This document shows, one piece after another, positions 31,140 to 41,214 of a DNA stretch of 64,000 nucleotides. How positions within the stretch are numbered: the stretch's first letter is position 1; every line of letters starts with the position of its first letter. The DNA lies in contig NZ_MZGT01000001.1 of assembly GCF_002029255.1 (NCBI RefSeq), positions 62,001 through 126,000 on the forward strand, in the 5' to 3' direction. The position numbers were made by a program, and so were the translations under genes. Source of the stretch: Clostridium chromiireducens (GTDB lineage Bacteria > Bacillota > Clostridia > Clostridiales > Clostridiaceae). The notes beneath the pieces were generated by a model. It was given only the letters and a program-made list of their open reading frames with translations. It had not been told where the DNA came from and made no database searches.

Positions 31140-32660
31140 ATGAATAGAGGTAGTGGTATTATTATGCACATTGCTTCGCTACCAGGAGAATACGGAATAG
31201 GAACCTTTGGTAATGAAGCATATGAATTCGGAGATTTTTTAAAGAAAGCAGGACAAAGGTACTGGCAGATTCTGCCCTTAGGCCCTACGAGTTATGGTGA
31301 TTCACCTTATCAATCTTTTTCAGCATTTGCTGGAAATCCGTATTTCATAGATTTTGAGATATTAAGAAAAGATGGCTTACTTAGTAAGGAAGACTACGAG
31401 ACAGTTAGCTTTGGTGAATATACTGAGGATATTGATTATGGTGTAATATTTGTAGAAAAATTCAAGGTTTTAAGAAAAGCGTATGAAAATTTTAAAATAC
31501 AAGATTCTAAAGATGCAAAAAAATTTGAAGAAAAAGAGACATATTGGCTTGAAGATTATGCATTATATATGGCTGTTAAAAATCATTTCGGTTTAAAAAG
31601 CTGGCAGACATGGGATGAAGACATCAAACTAAGGAAACCAGAAGCTATCGAAAAGTATAAAAAACTATTAATCGATGAAATAGGATTCTGGAAGTTCCTA
31701 CAATATGAATTTTATAAACAATGGGAAAACTTAAAATCATATATAAATGAATTAGATATTGAAATAGTAGGAGATATGCCTATATATGTTGCAGAAGATA
31801 GTGCTGATGTGTGGGCCAACCCTGAGGCGTTTTTACTTCATAAAAAGACATTAAAGCCACTAAAGGTTGCTGGATGTCCGCCTGATATATTCTCGGCAAC
31901 GGGACAATTGTGGGGAAATCCAATTTATGATTGGAACTATATGGAGAAAACAGATTACAAATGGTGGGTTGATCGTATAAGACAAAGTTTAAATCTATAT
32001 GATGTGCTTAGAATAGATCATTTTAAGGGATTTGAATCATATTGGTCAATTCCTTATGGTGATGATACAGCAGAAAATGGTGAATGGATAAAAGGACCTG
32101 GAATAAAAGTATTTAATGCAATTAAGGATGAGCTAGGAGATGTTAATATAATTGCTGAAGATTTGGGAACATTAACTGAAGAAACCATTAAATTGAGAAA
32201 TAATACTGGTTTCCCAGGAATGAAAATATTAACATTTGGATTCGATTCAGATAGTGAAAATCCTTTTTTACCTCATAATTATGAAAAGAACTTTATAGTT
32301 TATACTGGTACTCATGACAATGATACTGTTAGAGGGTGGATGGAGACAACAGCGCCAAAAGAGCAAGTTAAAAATGCTATAGAATATTTAGGCTTAAGCA
32401 AAGAGGAAGGCTATAATTGGGGGTTCATAAGAGGGGCTTGGAGTAGCATTGCGGATATTGCTATAGCTCAGATGCAAGACTTCCTAGATTTAGGAAATGA
32501 AGCGAGAATTAACTTACCATCAACACTGGGAAATAACTGGCGTTGGAGAGTAAAAGGATCATTAATAACAGATGATTTGGCTGAAAAAATTAATAAGCTT
32601 ACTGAAATCTATGGAAGAACAAATAAAAAGTCTAATATAGACAGTGTACAAGATCTATAA
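31140..32660 (+). CDS. malQ: 4-alpha-glucanotransferase (amylomaltase)
   Basis: 506 residues, typical of GH77 amylomaltases. It transfers glucan chains between maltodextrins, releasing glucose. Landmarks are ASLPGEYGIGTFG, LPLGPTSYGDSPYQS, the nucleophile aspartate in LRIDHFKGFESYW, the acid/base glutamate in IIAEDLG and the third carboxylate in YTGTHDNDTVRGW. AGGAGGA precedes the ATG. It acts on sugars brought in by the importer upstream, and its longer products suit the glycogen/starch phosphorylase that begins at 63753. Confidence 0.95.
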   Translation: MNRGSGIIMHIASLPGEYGIGTFGNEAYEFGDFLKKAGQRYWQILPLGPTSYGDSPYQSFSAFAGNPYFIDFEILRKDGLLSKEDYETVSFGEYTEDIDYGVIFVEKFKVLRKAYENFKIQDSKDAKKFEEKETYWLEDYALYMAVKNHFGLKSWQTWDEDIKLRKPEAIEKYKKLLIDEIGFWKFLQYEFYKQWENLKSYINELDIEIVGDMPIYVAEDSADVWANPEAFLLHKKTLKPLKVAGCPPDIFSATGQLWGNPIYDWNYMEKTDYKWWVDRIRQSLNLYDVLRIDHFKGFESYWSIPYGDDTAENGEWIKGPGIKVFNAIKDELGDVNIIAEDLGTLTEETIKLRNNTGFPGMKILTFGFDSDSENPFLPHNYEKNFIVYTGTHDNDTVRGWMETTAPKEQVKNAIEYLGLSKEEGYNWGFIRGAWSSIADIAIAQMQDFLDLGNEARINLPSTLGNNWRWRVKGSLITDDLAEKINKLTEIYGRTNKKSNIDSVQDL

Positions 32661-32679
32661 AATTAATATGAATTTACTT

Positions 32680-32723
32680 AAATAATCTTTGCAATATTAA
32701 TTTATATATTGTGAAGATTATTT
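32680..32723 (+). terminator. Terminator after malQ
   Basis: AAATAATCTT...CAATAT pairs with ATATTG...AAGATTATTT, ending in TTTCC; the T run is short. Confidence 0.6.
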
Positions 32724-32790
32724 CCATATTAATAAATAGAGGGTATTTTCACTTGTTTATTTAGGAGTTTCTTATTATTTATTTGGAGGC

Positions 32791-32829
32791 TTTACTAACA
32801 ACCGTACGGTAAATTTTGTTGTTAGTAAA
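32791..32829. other. Hairpin with embedded palindrome upstream of the LacI regulator gene
   Basis: TTTACTAACAAC (32791-32802) pairs with GTTGTTAGTAAA (32818-32829); the loop holds most of the perfect palindrome ACCGTACGGT (32801-32810). Function is unknown. A second hairpin, GTAGAGTCT/AGATTCTAC (32925-32951) followed by TTTTAAGC, lies between it and the gene. Confidence 0.5.
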
Positions 32830-33034
32830 ACTTAGTAATATACTGTTTGTAACATTTTTATAGGTATGATAATATTAAGATTATTAGAGCAAATTATCTG
32901 CAAAGATAAGAATATTTAAGATGAGTAGAGTCTTATAATAATAGATTCTACTTTTAAGCTTTTATTTTAGAAGCTTTAAAATAAATATTAATAAATGTTA
33001 CAGTGGTTTATTAGTATAGAAAGGAGTAGAGGAT

Positions 33035-34036
33035 ATGAAAGTTACAATAAAAGAAGTAGCAAAAGAAGCAAATGTATCACCATCAACCGTATCTAGGGTT
33101 ATATCCGATAGTTCACAAATAAGTGAAGAAACTAAGGAGAAAGTTAGGGAGGCAATAAAACGTTTAAAATATAGACCTAATGCCATAGCTAGGAGTCTAG
33201 CTAATAAGAAAAGCAGAATTTTAGGTGTAGTTTTACCAAGTGAAGCTCATGATTTGATAACTAGTACGTTTTTTATCCAAGCAATGAAAGGTATGAGCAG
33301 CTACGCTCAAAATAAGAAATATTATATAACTTACGCATTTAGTGAGGATGAGAAGACAGAATTGGAGTACATTAATAATTTTATCACTAGTAATTTGGTC
33401 GATGGAATATGTTTATTACGTGCGAGAACTGAGGATAAAAGTATTAAGTATCTTAAGGAAACACAGTTCCCATTTGTAGTAATTGGAAGACCGGAAGAGA
33501 CAGAGGATGTGTTATGGGTTGATAATGATAATTTCCAAGCTACTTATAATTTAGTAAATGAACTTATAAAAAAAGGTCATAAAAATATTGCTTTCCTAGG
33601 GGCTAAAAAGGAATGGAATGTAACTAAGGATAGATTTAAGGGATTTAAAGTGGCGTGTGAGATTAATGGGATATCAATACAAGATAATAATGTTGTCATG
33701 GTTAAGGAGTTTAATGAACAAGAAGGTAGAATTGGAACTGTAAGATTATTAGAGAAAGCTACACCTACGGCTATAATAGTAGAAGATGATGTGTTAGCTT
33801 TTGGAACATTAAAAGTTCTTAAAGAGAACAATATAAGAAATATAGATGTAGTAGGGTTTAATAATAATCCACTAGATGAATTTCAAAGTCCATCACTATC
33901 ATCAATAGATATTAATTCGGCTGAACTTGGATATTATGCAGTAAAAATCTTAATAGACTCCTTGGAAAATGATGAAAAATCAATAGACCACTATATTATT
34001 GATACTAAACTTGTAAAAAGAGAGTCCTTTAAATAA
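33035..34036 (+). CDS. LacI-family transcription regulator of the maltodextrin genes
   Basis: 333 residues. The N-terminal helix-turn-helix is TIKEVAKEANVSPSTVSRVI (about 3-22) with the hinge helix RPNAIARSLANKKS, and the rest is a periplasmic-binding-like sugar-sensing domain. AAAGGAG lies upstream of the ATG. Position after malQ and the three operator-like dyads around the cluster (27449, 31060, 34069) suggest it is the MalR-type regulator of this region, binding a maltodextrin; this is inference from context. Confidence 0.88.
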   Translation: MKVTIKEVAKEANVSPSTVSRVISDSSQISEETKEKVREAIKRLKYRPNAIARSLANKKSRILGVVLPSEAHDLITSTFFIQAMKGMSSYAQNKKYYITYAFSEDEKTELEYINNFITSNLVDGICLLRARTEDKSIKYLKETQFPFVVIGRPEETEDVLWVDNDNFQATYNLVNELIKKGHKNIAFLGAKKEWNVTKDRFKGFKVACEINGISIQDNNVVMVKEFNEQEGRIGTVRLLEKATPTAIIVEDDVLAFGTLKVLKENNIRNIDVVGFNNNPLDEFQSPSLSSIDINSAELGYYAVKILIDSLENDEKSIDHYIIDTKLVKRESFK

Positions 34037-34067
34037 TACTTTCAATTTAATAAGTATTATCTAAAGC

Positions 34068-34081
34068 TGCAAGCGATTGCG
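34068..34081. promoter_or_regulatory. cre/LacI-type operator after the regulator gene
   Basis: TGCAAGCGATTGCG matches the catabolite-response pattern TGNAANCGNTNNC and resembles the mal operators. It lies upstream of the chemoreceptor gene. Confidence 0.55.
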
Positions 34082-34232
34082 ATTGGATTTATTAATAATA
34101 AGCATTTTAAATGATTAAATGGGCAAACTCACTCATAGCCTAAAAAATAATATTATAAAAATAAGTATGTAATACAAAAGAATTCTTATAAAAATTAAAA
34201 ATATTTTTAGTTTTAGAGGGTTCTTTTATTTT

Positions 34233-34278
34233 ATATGTACTACTCTTGGATAATTAATTATGGAAGAGTAGTACATAT
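34233..34278. terminator. Long perfect hairpin in the gap before the chemoreceptor gene
   Basis: ATATGTACTACTCTT (34233-34247) pairs with AAGAGTAGTACATAT (34264-34278), 15 bases without mismatch; the 16-base loop itself contains the dyad ATAATTAATTAT. There is no T run, so a terminator role is uncertain. It is the main structure in the 352-base gap 34037-34388. Confidence 0.45.
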
Positions 34279-34388
34279 GATTTACGACATTTGTTAACGT
34301 TTAACGACAAAATTAAATGGTGAGATAATTAAAAATTAAGCAAAAGAACTAATGATTTACTAAAACTATTATAGAAAGGGAGAGTACA

Positions 34389-35783
34389 ATGAAGATAAAA
34401 AGAGAAAAAAATAATAGAAATGGAACAAGCTTAAAAAATAGAATCATAGTTAGTTATATTATTGTATTAAGCTTTATGCTTATAATAGCAAGCGTTTGCA
34501 TTAATCAAATGAAAAATATTGTGAAAGAATTAGGAGTAACTCAGGAGATAATCAATAATGCAGCGGTTCAGACAATGACAAAGCAAAGCATGAGAGCATC
34601 TATTACAGAACTTGAGAATTCGGTAAATAAATTTACTAATATATCAATTATTGTTTCCATTGCTGGATTTATAGTTACCCTAATACTTGCAATTATAATT
34701 ATTAGAAGAATACTTAAGCCTCTAAATGAATTGAGCAAATTTTCACATTCATTAAGAGCAGGTGATTTAACCATAAAACTTGTAGGAAATTATGATAAAG
34801 AGTTCGGAGATGTTATAGAAAGCTTAAATGAAGCAATAAATGCTAATAGATCAATGGTTGGTAATATATATTCTTATTCAAAGTTATTAATAAAATCAAG
34901 TGAAGAACTTAATAATATAGTTAACAGCATAAATAATAGAATATTGGAAGTTAATTCTTCAACTGAAGTAATTTCTAGTGAAGTTGAACAGCTAAGCGCA
35001 GTTTCTCAGGAAGTAAATTCATCAACATTTGAAATAAAGACTGTAGTATCAGGCTTAAATGAACTTGCAGTAACAGATAATAAATCTGCGGAAACTATAA
35101 GAAACAAAGCAATTCATGTTAAAGAAAAGGGACAAACAGCTGCAGAAAATGCGAGGAGAATATACTTAGAGAAGATTGAGAATATTACTAATGCGATTGA
35201 GCAAGGCAGTGTGGTACAAGATATCAAAATGATGGCAGATGTAATTGCAGGAGTATCAGAGCAAACCAATCTTTTGGCACTTAATGCAGCAATAGAGGCA
35301 GCAAGGGCTGGAGAGCAAGGAAAAGGTTTCGCTGTAGTTGCTGACGAGGTAAGGAAATTAGCTGAACAAAGCACAGATACCGTTGATAAAATAAAAAAGA
35401 TCATCAGCGAGGTACAAGGTGCTTTTAGTAATTTGAGCGAGCATAGCAAAGATTTACTTTCATTTTTACAAGAAGATGTAGATAGTGATTATGAACTATT
35501 AATTGAGACAGCAACTAGCTATGAAAATGATTCAAGATTAATTACTAACATGGCAGAAGAGGTTCAAAATACTAGCATGACTATTGAAGAAATTATTATG
35601 CAAATAACCCAAGGAATTAATAGAGTAAGCTTAAATGCAGTAGAGACAGCTAGTAAATCACAAGATATACAAAAAAATGTGGATGAAGTTACTGAGCAAG
35701 TGGGGACTATTGTTAAGGCTATTTATGAACAAACTACTATTGCAGAAGAACTGAAAGATGTTATTAATGTATATAAAATCTAA
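34389..35783 (+). CDS. Methyl-accepting chemotaxis protein
   Basis: 464 residues. Two membrane segments (about 22-42 and 84-107) enclose an unusually short outer part of about 42 residues, followed by a HAMP domain (about 108-160) and a long signalling coiled coil whose hairpin tip is [20 protein letters not shown] (about 290-310). With so little outside the membrane it may sense through the membrane, through partners, or internally. AAAGGGAG lies before the ATG. It follows the maltodextrin regulator. A base-perfect mal/cre core (GCAAGCGTTTGC, 34488-34499) lies inside its coding sequence. Confidence 0.88.
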   Translation: MKIKREKNNRNGTSLKNRIIVSYIIVLSFMLIIASVCINQMKNIVKELGVTQEIINNAAVQTMTKQSMRASITELENSVNKFTNISIIVSIAGFIVTLILAIIIIRRILKPLNELSKFSHSLRAGDLTIKLVGNYDKEFGDVIESLNEAINANRSMVGNIYSYSKLLIKSSEELNNIVNSINNRILEVNSSTEVISSEVEQLSAVSQEVNSSTFEIKTVVSGLNELAVTDNKSAETIRNKAIHVKEKGQTAAENARRIYLEKIENITNAIEQGSVVQDIKMMADVIAGVSEQTNLLALNAAIEAARAGEQGKGFAVVADEVRKLAEQSTDTVDKIKKIISEVQGAFSNLSEHSKDLLSFLQEDVDSDYELLIETATSYENDSRLITNMAEEVQNTSMTIEEIIMQITQGINRVSLNAVETASKSQDIQKNVDEVTEQVGTIVKAIYEQTTIAEELKDVINVYKI

Positions 35784-35874
35784 GATAATAAGATTATATT
35801 TATAGAAGCTTAATGTATAATGTGTTAATATTTGTATAAAGATAACTCAAAGTCTAGAAATTGGGGGACTATAT

Positions 35875-37074
35875 ATGAGTAGAAGAAATTACAAGAAGCA
35901 TGAAAAAAAACGGCAAGAAGCTTTAAGGAAACAAAATGGTTATTTAAGAAGTTTTATTTCAATTGTCGCAAGTATATTCATTGTTAGTGGATTTGGGTTG
36001 TATTTGAAAAGTATAAATACTCCAAATATACCCAAAAATGAAATTAATAGCAATAAAATAAATAATGAAATTATAAGTGAAACAACTGATGAAGATAATA
36101 TCGTAAAAGAATCAGTTAAGAAGGAGATTTTAATTTCCTTTGCTGGAGATTTTACGCTAGGGACTGATACTAAATTTGCTTATGACGGTAGTTTACCGGC
36201 AGCATTCATTAATAGCGGAAGGAATTATTCTTATTTCATGCAAAATGTATCAGATATATTTAAGAATGATGATTATACATTAGTGAATTTAGAGACTACA
36301 TTTACTGACTCAAATGTTAAAGCGCATAAAGATGGAGAGGTGTTTTATAATTTTAAAGGACCTAAGGAATATGTTAATATTCTTACGAATGCATCTATAG
36401 ATGGTGTTACAATAGCCAATAATCATATTTATGATTATGGTAGTCAAGGTATAAGTGATACAATTAATACTTTGAAATCAAATAGTGTTGATATTTGTGG
36501 TGAAGGATATAAGATATTAAAAGACATCAAAGGAGTTAAGTTTGGATTTTTGGGATATACAGGTTGGGAATACTCAAAAGATTTGAGAGTAAAAATAGCA
36601 AATGATATTAGTGATTTAAGAAAGCAAGGCGCAGAAATTGTAATCCCATATTTTCATTGGGGAATAGAGCGATCATATAGGCCATATGATGTTCAAGAGA
36701 ACTTGGCGAGATTTGCTATTGATAATGGAGCTGATGCTGTCATAGGCTCACATCCCCATGTTATTCAAAGTATGGAAAGCTATAAAGGCAGACTTATAGC
36801 ATATTCCATGGGAAACTTTTGCTTTGGAGGGAACTCAAACCCTCCCGACAAAAGAACATTGATACTTCAATCTAAAGTTAAAGTTGAAGATAATAAATTA
36901 GTTGGTTTTGAATATAAAGTGTTACCCGCTATGATATCTTCAAGAAACGATAGAAATGATTATATCCCTACCTTAGCTAGCGGTGAAAACAAGATAAATA
37001 TATTAAAAAACTTAAATGAATTATCACCAACATTAAATGGAAGAATTAAAGATGAATTTTTTACATTAGGTTAA
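35875..37074 (+). CDS. CapA/PgsA-like metallophosphatase-fold protein
   Basis: 399 residues. A basic cytosolic N-terminus (about 1-24), one membrane anchor (about 25-45), a polar linker, then a CapA domain from about 84: ISFAGDFTLGTD (metal-binding start), LVNLETTFTDS, TIANNHIYDYGSQG, YFHWGIERSY, and AVIGSHPHVIQSME. The histidines and aspartates of this calcineurin-like fold are retained. CapA/PgsA serves poly-gamma-glutamate capsule export, but no capB or capC is nearby, so another surface role is possible. Confidence 0.82.
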   Translation: MSRRNYKKHEKKRQEALRKQNGYLRSFISIVASIFIVSGFGLYLKSINTPNIPKNEINSNKINNEIISETTDEDNIVKESVKKEILISFAGDFTLGTDTKFAYDGSLPAAFINSGRNYSYFMQNVSDIFKNDDYTLVNLETTFTDSNVKAHKDGEVFYNFKGPKEYVNILTNASIDGVTIANNHIYDYGSQGISDTINTLKSNSVDICGEGYKILKDIKGVKFGFLGYTGWEYSKDLRVKIANDISDLRKQGAEIVIPYFHWGIERSYRPYDVQENLARFAIDNGADAVIGSHPHVIQSMESYKGRLIAYSMGNFCFGGNSNPPDKRTLILQSKVKVEDNKLVGFEYKVLPAMISSRNDRNDYIPTLASGENKINILKNLNELSPTLNGRIKDEFFTLG

Positions 37075-37146
37075 AATTAATTTAATGCAGAGAAAAAGGA
37101 AAATATTATTTTAAATTTTAGGGTTTATATGATCTATACAATGCAA

Positions 37147-37193
37147 GGTGTAAGTGAATTTCAAAATTATGAAATCCGCTTACATCTTTTTTT
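37147..37193 (+). terminator. Terminator after the CapA-like gene
   Basis: GGTGTAAGTGAATTTC (37147-37162) pairs with GAAATCCGCTTACATC (37171-37186) with G-T pairs, followed by seven T. The remainder of the 509-base gap (37194-37583) is AT-rich leader DNA with no supported gene. Confidence 0.85.
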
Positions 37194-37583
37194 GTTAATT
37201 ATTAAGAAATGTACAATGATAAATCTAAAGAGAATACTTAAAGGTTGTGTTGCTTATGTTTTTTTTATTACAAAATTGAAAGATAAATGTAAGGATTATC
37301 AATATAACATTGAATAAAAGTGATTTACTATATAATTATCAGATTCACATTTATATAAATAATGTTGTTTAAGGAAAAGTTAATGTTTTATTAAGAGTTA
37401 TATTATATTTGTAATGATATACTTATTGAGTATTAGACGGGACCATATATGTGAACTAATGTGAATGGTAGTAAAGTACATAAACCAATGAGGGGAAAGC
37501 ATAGAAGAGTAGAATGAATTTATGTTAACTACTTGTATTACATATGAATCAATGAAAATTATAAAGATTGGGGGAATTTATAA

Positions 37584-39005
37584 ATGCCAAAGTTAGATAT
37601 TAAGAAATTAAAACCTAAAGGCATAAGCCTAAAAGGATTAGAACTGAAAAAGAAACCAAGTAAAAAAGTAATACTACTGTGTACAATATTTTTAATAGCA
37701 GCGATATTTGTAATAGTTAAAGTAGTTATGCCTAAACCTGCCTTAGAGATCAAACATACAGTTTTATCAAAGGGAAAAATCATAAATAGTGTGAATGTCT
37801 TAGGAGAAATAAAATCTCAGGAGACTACCAATATATATAGTACAATAAGTAATCCGGTAAAAGAGGTTAAGATTAAGGCTGGAGATAAAGTAAAAGCAGG
37901 AGATGTTTTAGCTATATTAGATACGGGAGGATTAGAAAAAGATATTGAACAAGCTGTAGTTACTGCTGACGTATCAGAAGCCAATGCTAAGGTGCAGCTT
38001 GATAGTGCAAGAAAAGCATATGATGATGAATTACGGTTATATAATAGTAACTCGAATGGGGAGATAAAGAACGCTGAAGAAACTCTAAAATTAGCAAAGA
38101 TTAATTATGATGATAAGAAAAATATCTATGAGAATAACAAAGCTTTATTTGATAATGAAGCAATTTCAAAGAGTGAATTAAATAAATTTCAAATAGATTA
38201 TGAAACTGCAAAATCAGATTATGAGAAATCTATAGTAGCATTAGATAATGCAAAAGTTAAGGTGAATCAAGCCCTGACTACAGCTAAGAGCACTTATGAT
38301 ACAGCACAAAATAACAGCAACAATAATAGCCAAAGAATTGCAATAGAAAAACAAAAGCAGCAATTAGATAATTGTACAATTAAAGCTACGGTTGATGGCA
38401 CAGTTACAGTTGTAAATGCTGTTGTCGGGAATTCTGGAAATGGGGTTTTATTTCAAATAGAAAACTTAGATAATATGGAAATAACGGCATCAATAAAAGA
38501 GGTTGATATAGCAAATATTAAAGTAGGACAAAGAGCCGAAATAAAGACGGATGGAACAGGAGAAGAAATTATTCAGGGAGAAGTTATAAGTGTTAGTCCA
38601 ACTGCTAAGAAGGGTGATATGACCCAAGTTAAATCAACAGCTCAATCACAAGGGACAGGTAATGATACAGGTTTTGAAGCTAAAATAAAGATTAATGGCA
38701 TCAATGAAAATATAAAAATTGGTATGAATGCGAGAGTAAATGTTATTTTAAATGAGAAATCAGATATTTTTGCAGTTTCATCAGAGAGTATAGTTCAAAA
38801 TAATGATAGTAAAAGTATATATATAGCAGAAAAAGCTGATGATAAGCCTAATGAGTATATAGTTAAGGAGATTCCAGTAGATACAGGGGTTGAATCTGAT
38901 TTTAATGTTGAAATTTCAGGTGAGGGAATTTCTGATGGAATTATGATAATTGATGATCCTTCGACTTGTAAAGTTGGAGAAAAAATTAAGATAAATGAGG
39001 GGTGA
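37584..39005 (+). CDS. MacA/HlyD-like membrane fusion protein of an ABC exporter
   Basis: 473 residues. A lysine-rich cytosolic start, one membrane anchor (about 31-51), a biotinyl-lipoyl half-domain (KAGDKVKAGDVLAILDTGG), a long alpha-helical coiled coil (about 120-265), the second lipoyl half (CTIKATVDGTVTVVNAVVG) and beta-barrel domains. Family proteins link an MacB-type transporter to its substrate outside the membrane. It is followed at once by ATPase and permease genes, a YknXYZ-like order. Confidence 0.88.
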   Translation: MPKLDIKKLKPKGISLKGLELKKKPSKKVILLCTIFLIAAIFVIVKVVMPKPALEIKHTVLSKGKIINSVNVLGEIKSQETTNIYSTISNPVKEVKIKAGDKVKAGDVLAILDTGGLEKDIEQAVVTADVSEANAKVQLDSARKAYDDELRLYNSNSNGEIKNAEETLKLAKINYDDKKNIYENNKALFDNEAISKSELNKFQIDYETAKSDYEKSIVALDNAKVKVNQALTTAKSTYDTAQNNSNNNSQRIAIEKQKQQLDNCTIKATVDGTVTVVNAVVGNSGNGVLFQIENLDNMEITASIKEVDIANIKVGQRAEIKTDGTGEEIIQGEVISVSPTAKKGDMTQVKSTAQSQGTGNDTGFEAKIKINGINENIKIGMNARVNVILNEKSDIFAVSSESIVQNNDSKSIYIAEKADDKPNEYIVKEIPVDTGVESDFNVEISGEGISDGIMIIDDPSTCKVGEKIKINEG

Positions 39006-39010
39006 ACTTT

Positions 39011-39748
39011 TTGAAAGATAATATAATAGATATGAGAAATATTGTTAAAAGCTTTTATATTGGAACTCCCAATCAATTAGATATCCTTAAAGATATAGAT
39101 ATAACAATAAAAGAAGGTGAATTTGTATCAATAGTTGGTGCATCAGGATCAGGGAAAAGTACCTTAATGAATATTATAGGAGCACTGGACAGGCCAACTT
39201 CCGGAACATATATTTTAAATGGTACAAATGTTGGTGAAAAAACAGATAATGGATTATCAGAAGTGAGAAATAAAAAAATAGGATTTGTATTTCAGACCTA
39301 TAATTTAATACCAAGAAGCTCAGCCTTAAAAAATGTTGAGTTACCAATGCTTTATTATGGAATGAATAGGCATGAAAGAAGAGAGAGAGCAGAAAAACTT
39401 TTAGAACTTGTTGGAATGGAAGATAGAATGAAGCATCTTCCTAACGAGTTATCAGGGGGACAAAAACAAAGAGTTGCTATCGCTCGTGCACTTGCAAATG
39501 AACCTAGTATAATATTAGCAGATGAACCAACTGGAGCTCTTGACTCCTCAACAGGAAGATTAGTTATGGATTTGTTTCATAAGGTACATGAAGTAGAGGG
39601 CAAGACTATAGTGTTTATTACTCACAATTATGAGCTTGCAGAGGAAACGGAAAGAATTATAACGCTAAAGGATGGAAAGATAGTATCAGAAGAGTATAAT
39701 GACAAATATGTTAAAAAATTTCCAGATGGTGAAAAGATATGTTTATAA
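39011..39748 (+). CDS. MacB/LolD-type ABC transporter ATPase
   Basis: I choose the TTG at 39011, five bases after the adaptor's stop, since GAGGGGTGA lies at proper distance; a GTG at 39002 overlaps it. 246 residues. Walker A is VGASGSGKST, the signature LSGGQKQRVAIARA and Walker B IILADEPTGALD, with the H-loop FITHN. It powers the FtsX-fold permease encoded next, overlapping by 10 bases. Confidence 0.92.
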   Translation: MKDNIIDMRNIVKSFYIGTPNQLDILKDIDITIKEGEFVSIVGASGSGKSTLMNIIGALDRPTSGTYILNGTNVGEKTDNGLSEVRNKKIGFVFQTYNLIPRSSALKNVELPMLYYGMNRHERRERAEKLLELVGMEDRMKHLPNELSGGQKQRVAIARALANEPSIILADEPTGALDSSTGRLVMDLFHKVHEVEGKTIVFITHNYELAEETERIITLKDGKIVSEEYNDKYVKKFPDGEKICL

Positions 39749-41007
39749 AAGAAAATATATTACTTGCAGTGGCAGGGATAAGGGCAAGTAAAATGCGATC
39801 GCTATTAACTATGCTTGGAATTATCATTGGAATATCGTCTGTTATAGGAATTGTATCCATCGGAAGTGCGATAACGGCAAAAGTATCAGGTGAGTTAGAT
39901 AAGCTAGGTGCTAATAACATGATGGTTCAGGTAAGAGAAAAGAGTGAAGATGGTTCTGACAGAGGATATTCGGGTAAATCACCAGAAGATAGTGACCTTA
40001 TTACTTTGGAGCAGATAAACTCAATTAAGGAAGCGTTTTCGGATAGAATTAGCAATATAAGTATAGATTCGGATACAGGACAAGGAAAAGTAAAAGATGG
40101 ATACGTGTATGCTAATATAACGACTACAGGAGTAAATGATGGATATAAAGACGTTAATAATGTAAAGATGATTAGTGGGAGATTCATTTCCGATAAAGAT
40201 ATTAAAGGCATGAAAAAAAGCGCAGTAGTTTCAGATAAACTCGTAAATAATATTTTTAAAGGAAAGTCTGATCCTATAGGAAAAGAAATTAAGGCTTATG
40301 TACAAGATAGTATAGAAACATATGTTATTGTAGGAGTATATAAATATCAACCTCCTTCATTTCTTCAAGGAGGGGGGACCGCGGCAAAAGAAAAGGATAT
40401 ACAAACGAGCTTATATATTCCTATAACTACTGCAAAAGCAGAGCAGAAGAATAAAAATTACTATGGTTTTATGATTAAACCAAATACAAATGTTGATTCA
40501 GAAAAATTTGTTAAGGATATGAAGAAGTATACAGATAAGTTATATAAAAATAATAAGTATTGGGAATTGCAAGTTATGAATCTTCAAAATGAAGCAGAAT
40601 CAATTACATCAGTACTTGGTATGATATCCATGGGCATATCTGTAATTGCAGCAATAGCATTACTCGTAGGTGGAATTGGAGTAATGAATATAATGCTTGT
40701 ATCTGTTACAGAAAGAACAAGAGAAATAGGAACAAGAAAGGCTCTTGGGGCTAAAAGTAGCCATATAAAAATGCAATTCATAACTGAGTCGGTCATAATA
40801 TGCACAATTGGAGGTACAATAGGAATAGTTCTGGGAATTGGAATGGGAATAATTGCATGTCTGGTATTAAAATCACCAATATCGATATCTGTACCAACAA
40901 TTTTAATAAGTTTCACTTTTTCAATGGCAATAGGTGTATTTTTTGGATACTATCCAGCTAAAAAAGCGGCAAGCCTTGATCCGATTGAAGCCTTAAGATA
41001 CGAATAA
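39739..41007 (+). CDS. MacB-like FtsX-domain permease
   Basis: 422 residues: one N-terminal membrane segment (about 24-46), a large extracellular MacB core domain (about 48-280), and three C-terminal segments of the FtsX domain, with TERTREIGTRKALGAKSSHI between them and the ending YYPAKKAASLDPIEALRYE typical of the family. These mechanotransmission exporters move peptides, antibiotics or toxins. The substrate is unknown. It ends the three-gene operon. Confidence 0.92.
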   Translation: MFIKENILLAVAGIRASKMRSLLTMLGIIIGISSVIGIVSIGSAITAKVSGELDKLGANNMMVQVREKSEDGSDRGYSGKSPEDSDLITLEQINSIKEAFSDRISNISIDSDTGQGKVKDGYVYANITTTGVNDGYKDVNNVKMISGRFISDKDIKGMKKSAVVSDKLVNNIFKGKSDPIGKEIKAYVQDSIETYVIVGVYKYQPPSFLQGGGTAAKEKDIQTSLYIPITTAKAEQKNKNYYGFMIKPNTNVDSEKFVKDMKKYTDKLYKNNKYWELQVMNLQNEAESITSVLGMISMGISVIAAIALLVGGIGVMNIMLVSVTERTREIGTRKALGAKSSHIKMQFITESVIICTIGGTIGIVLGIGMGIIACLVLKSPISISVPTILISFTFSMAIGVFFGYYPAKKAASLDPIEALRYE

Positions 41008-41080
41008 GTTTATAAAAATAATAATGAGTAAAGCTCAATCAAATATTTAATACAAGTATGCATAAGTAGAATTTAGTTTC

Positions 41081-41134
41081 AGAAGATAGTCACTATGGTT
41101 TGATTGAAAACCTAATTTGGCTATCTTCTCTTTA
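41081..41134 (+). terminator. Terminator of the MacAB-like operon
   Basis: AGAAGATAG (41081-41089) pairs with CTATCTTCT (41121-41129), followed by CTTTAAT. Confidence 0.6.
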
Positions 41135-41214
41135 ATTGAAAAGAATTTTCAAAGTATAAAAAAACATTCTATAATTTTAATGACATAGAAAGTCGATATT
41201 TTTACTAATATTTA

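Noticed and set aside
37129..37317. Open frame of 62 codons after the CapA-like gene
   Set aside because: It runs through the terminator hairpin at 37147-37193, and has no ribosome site or recognisable family.
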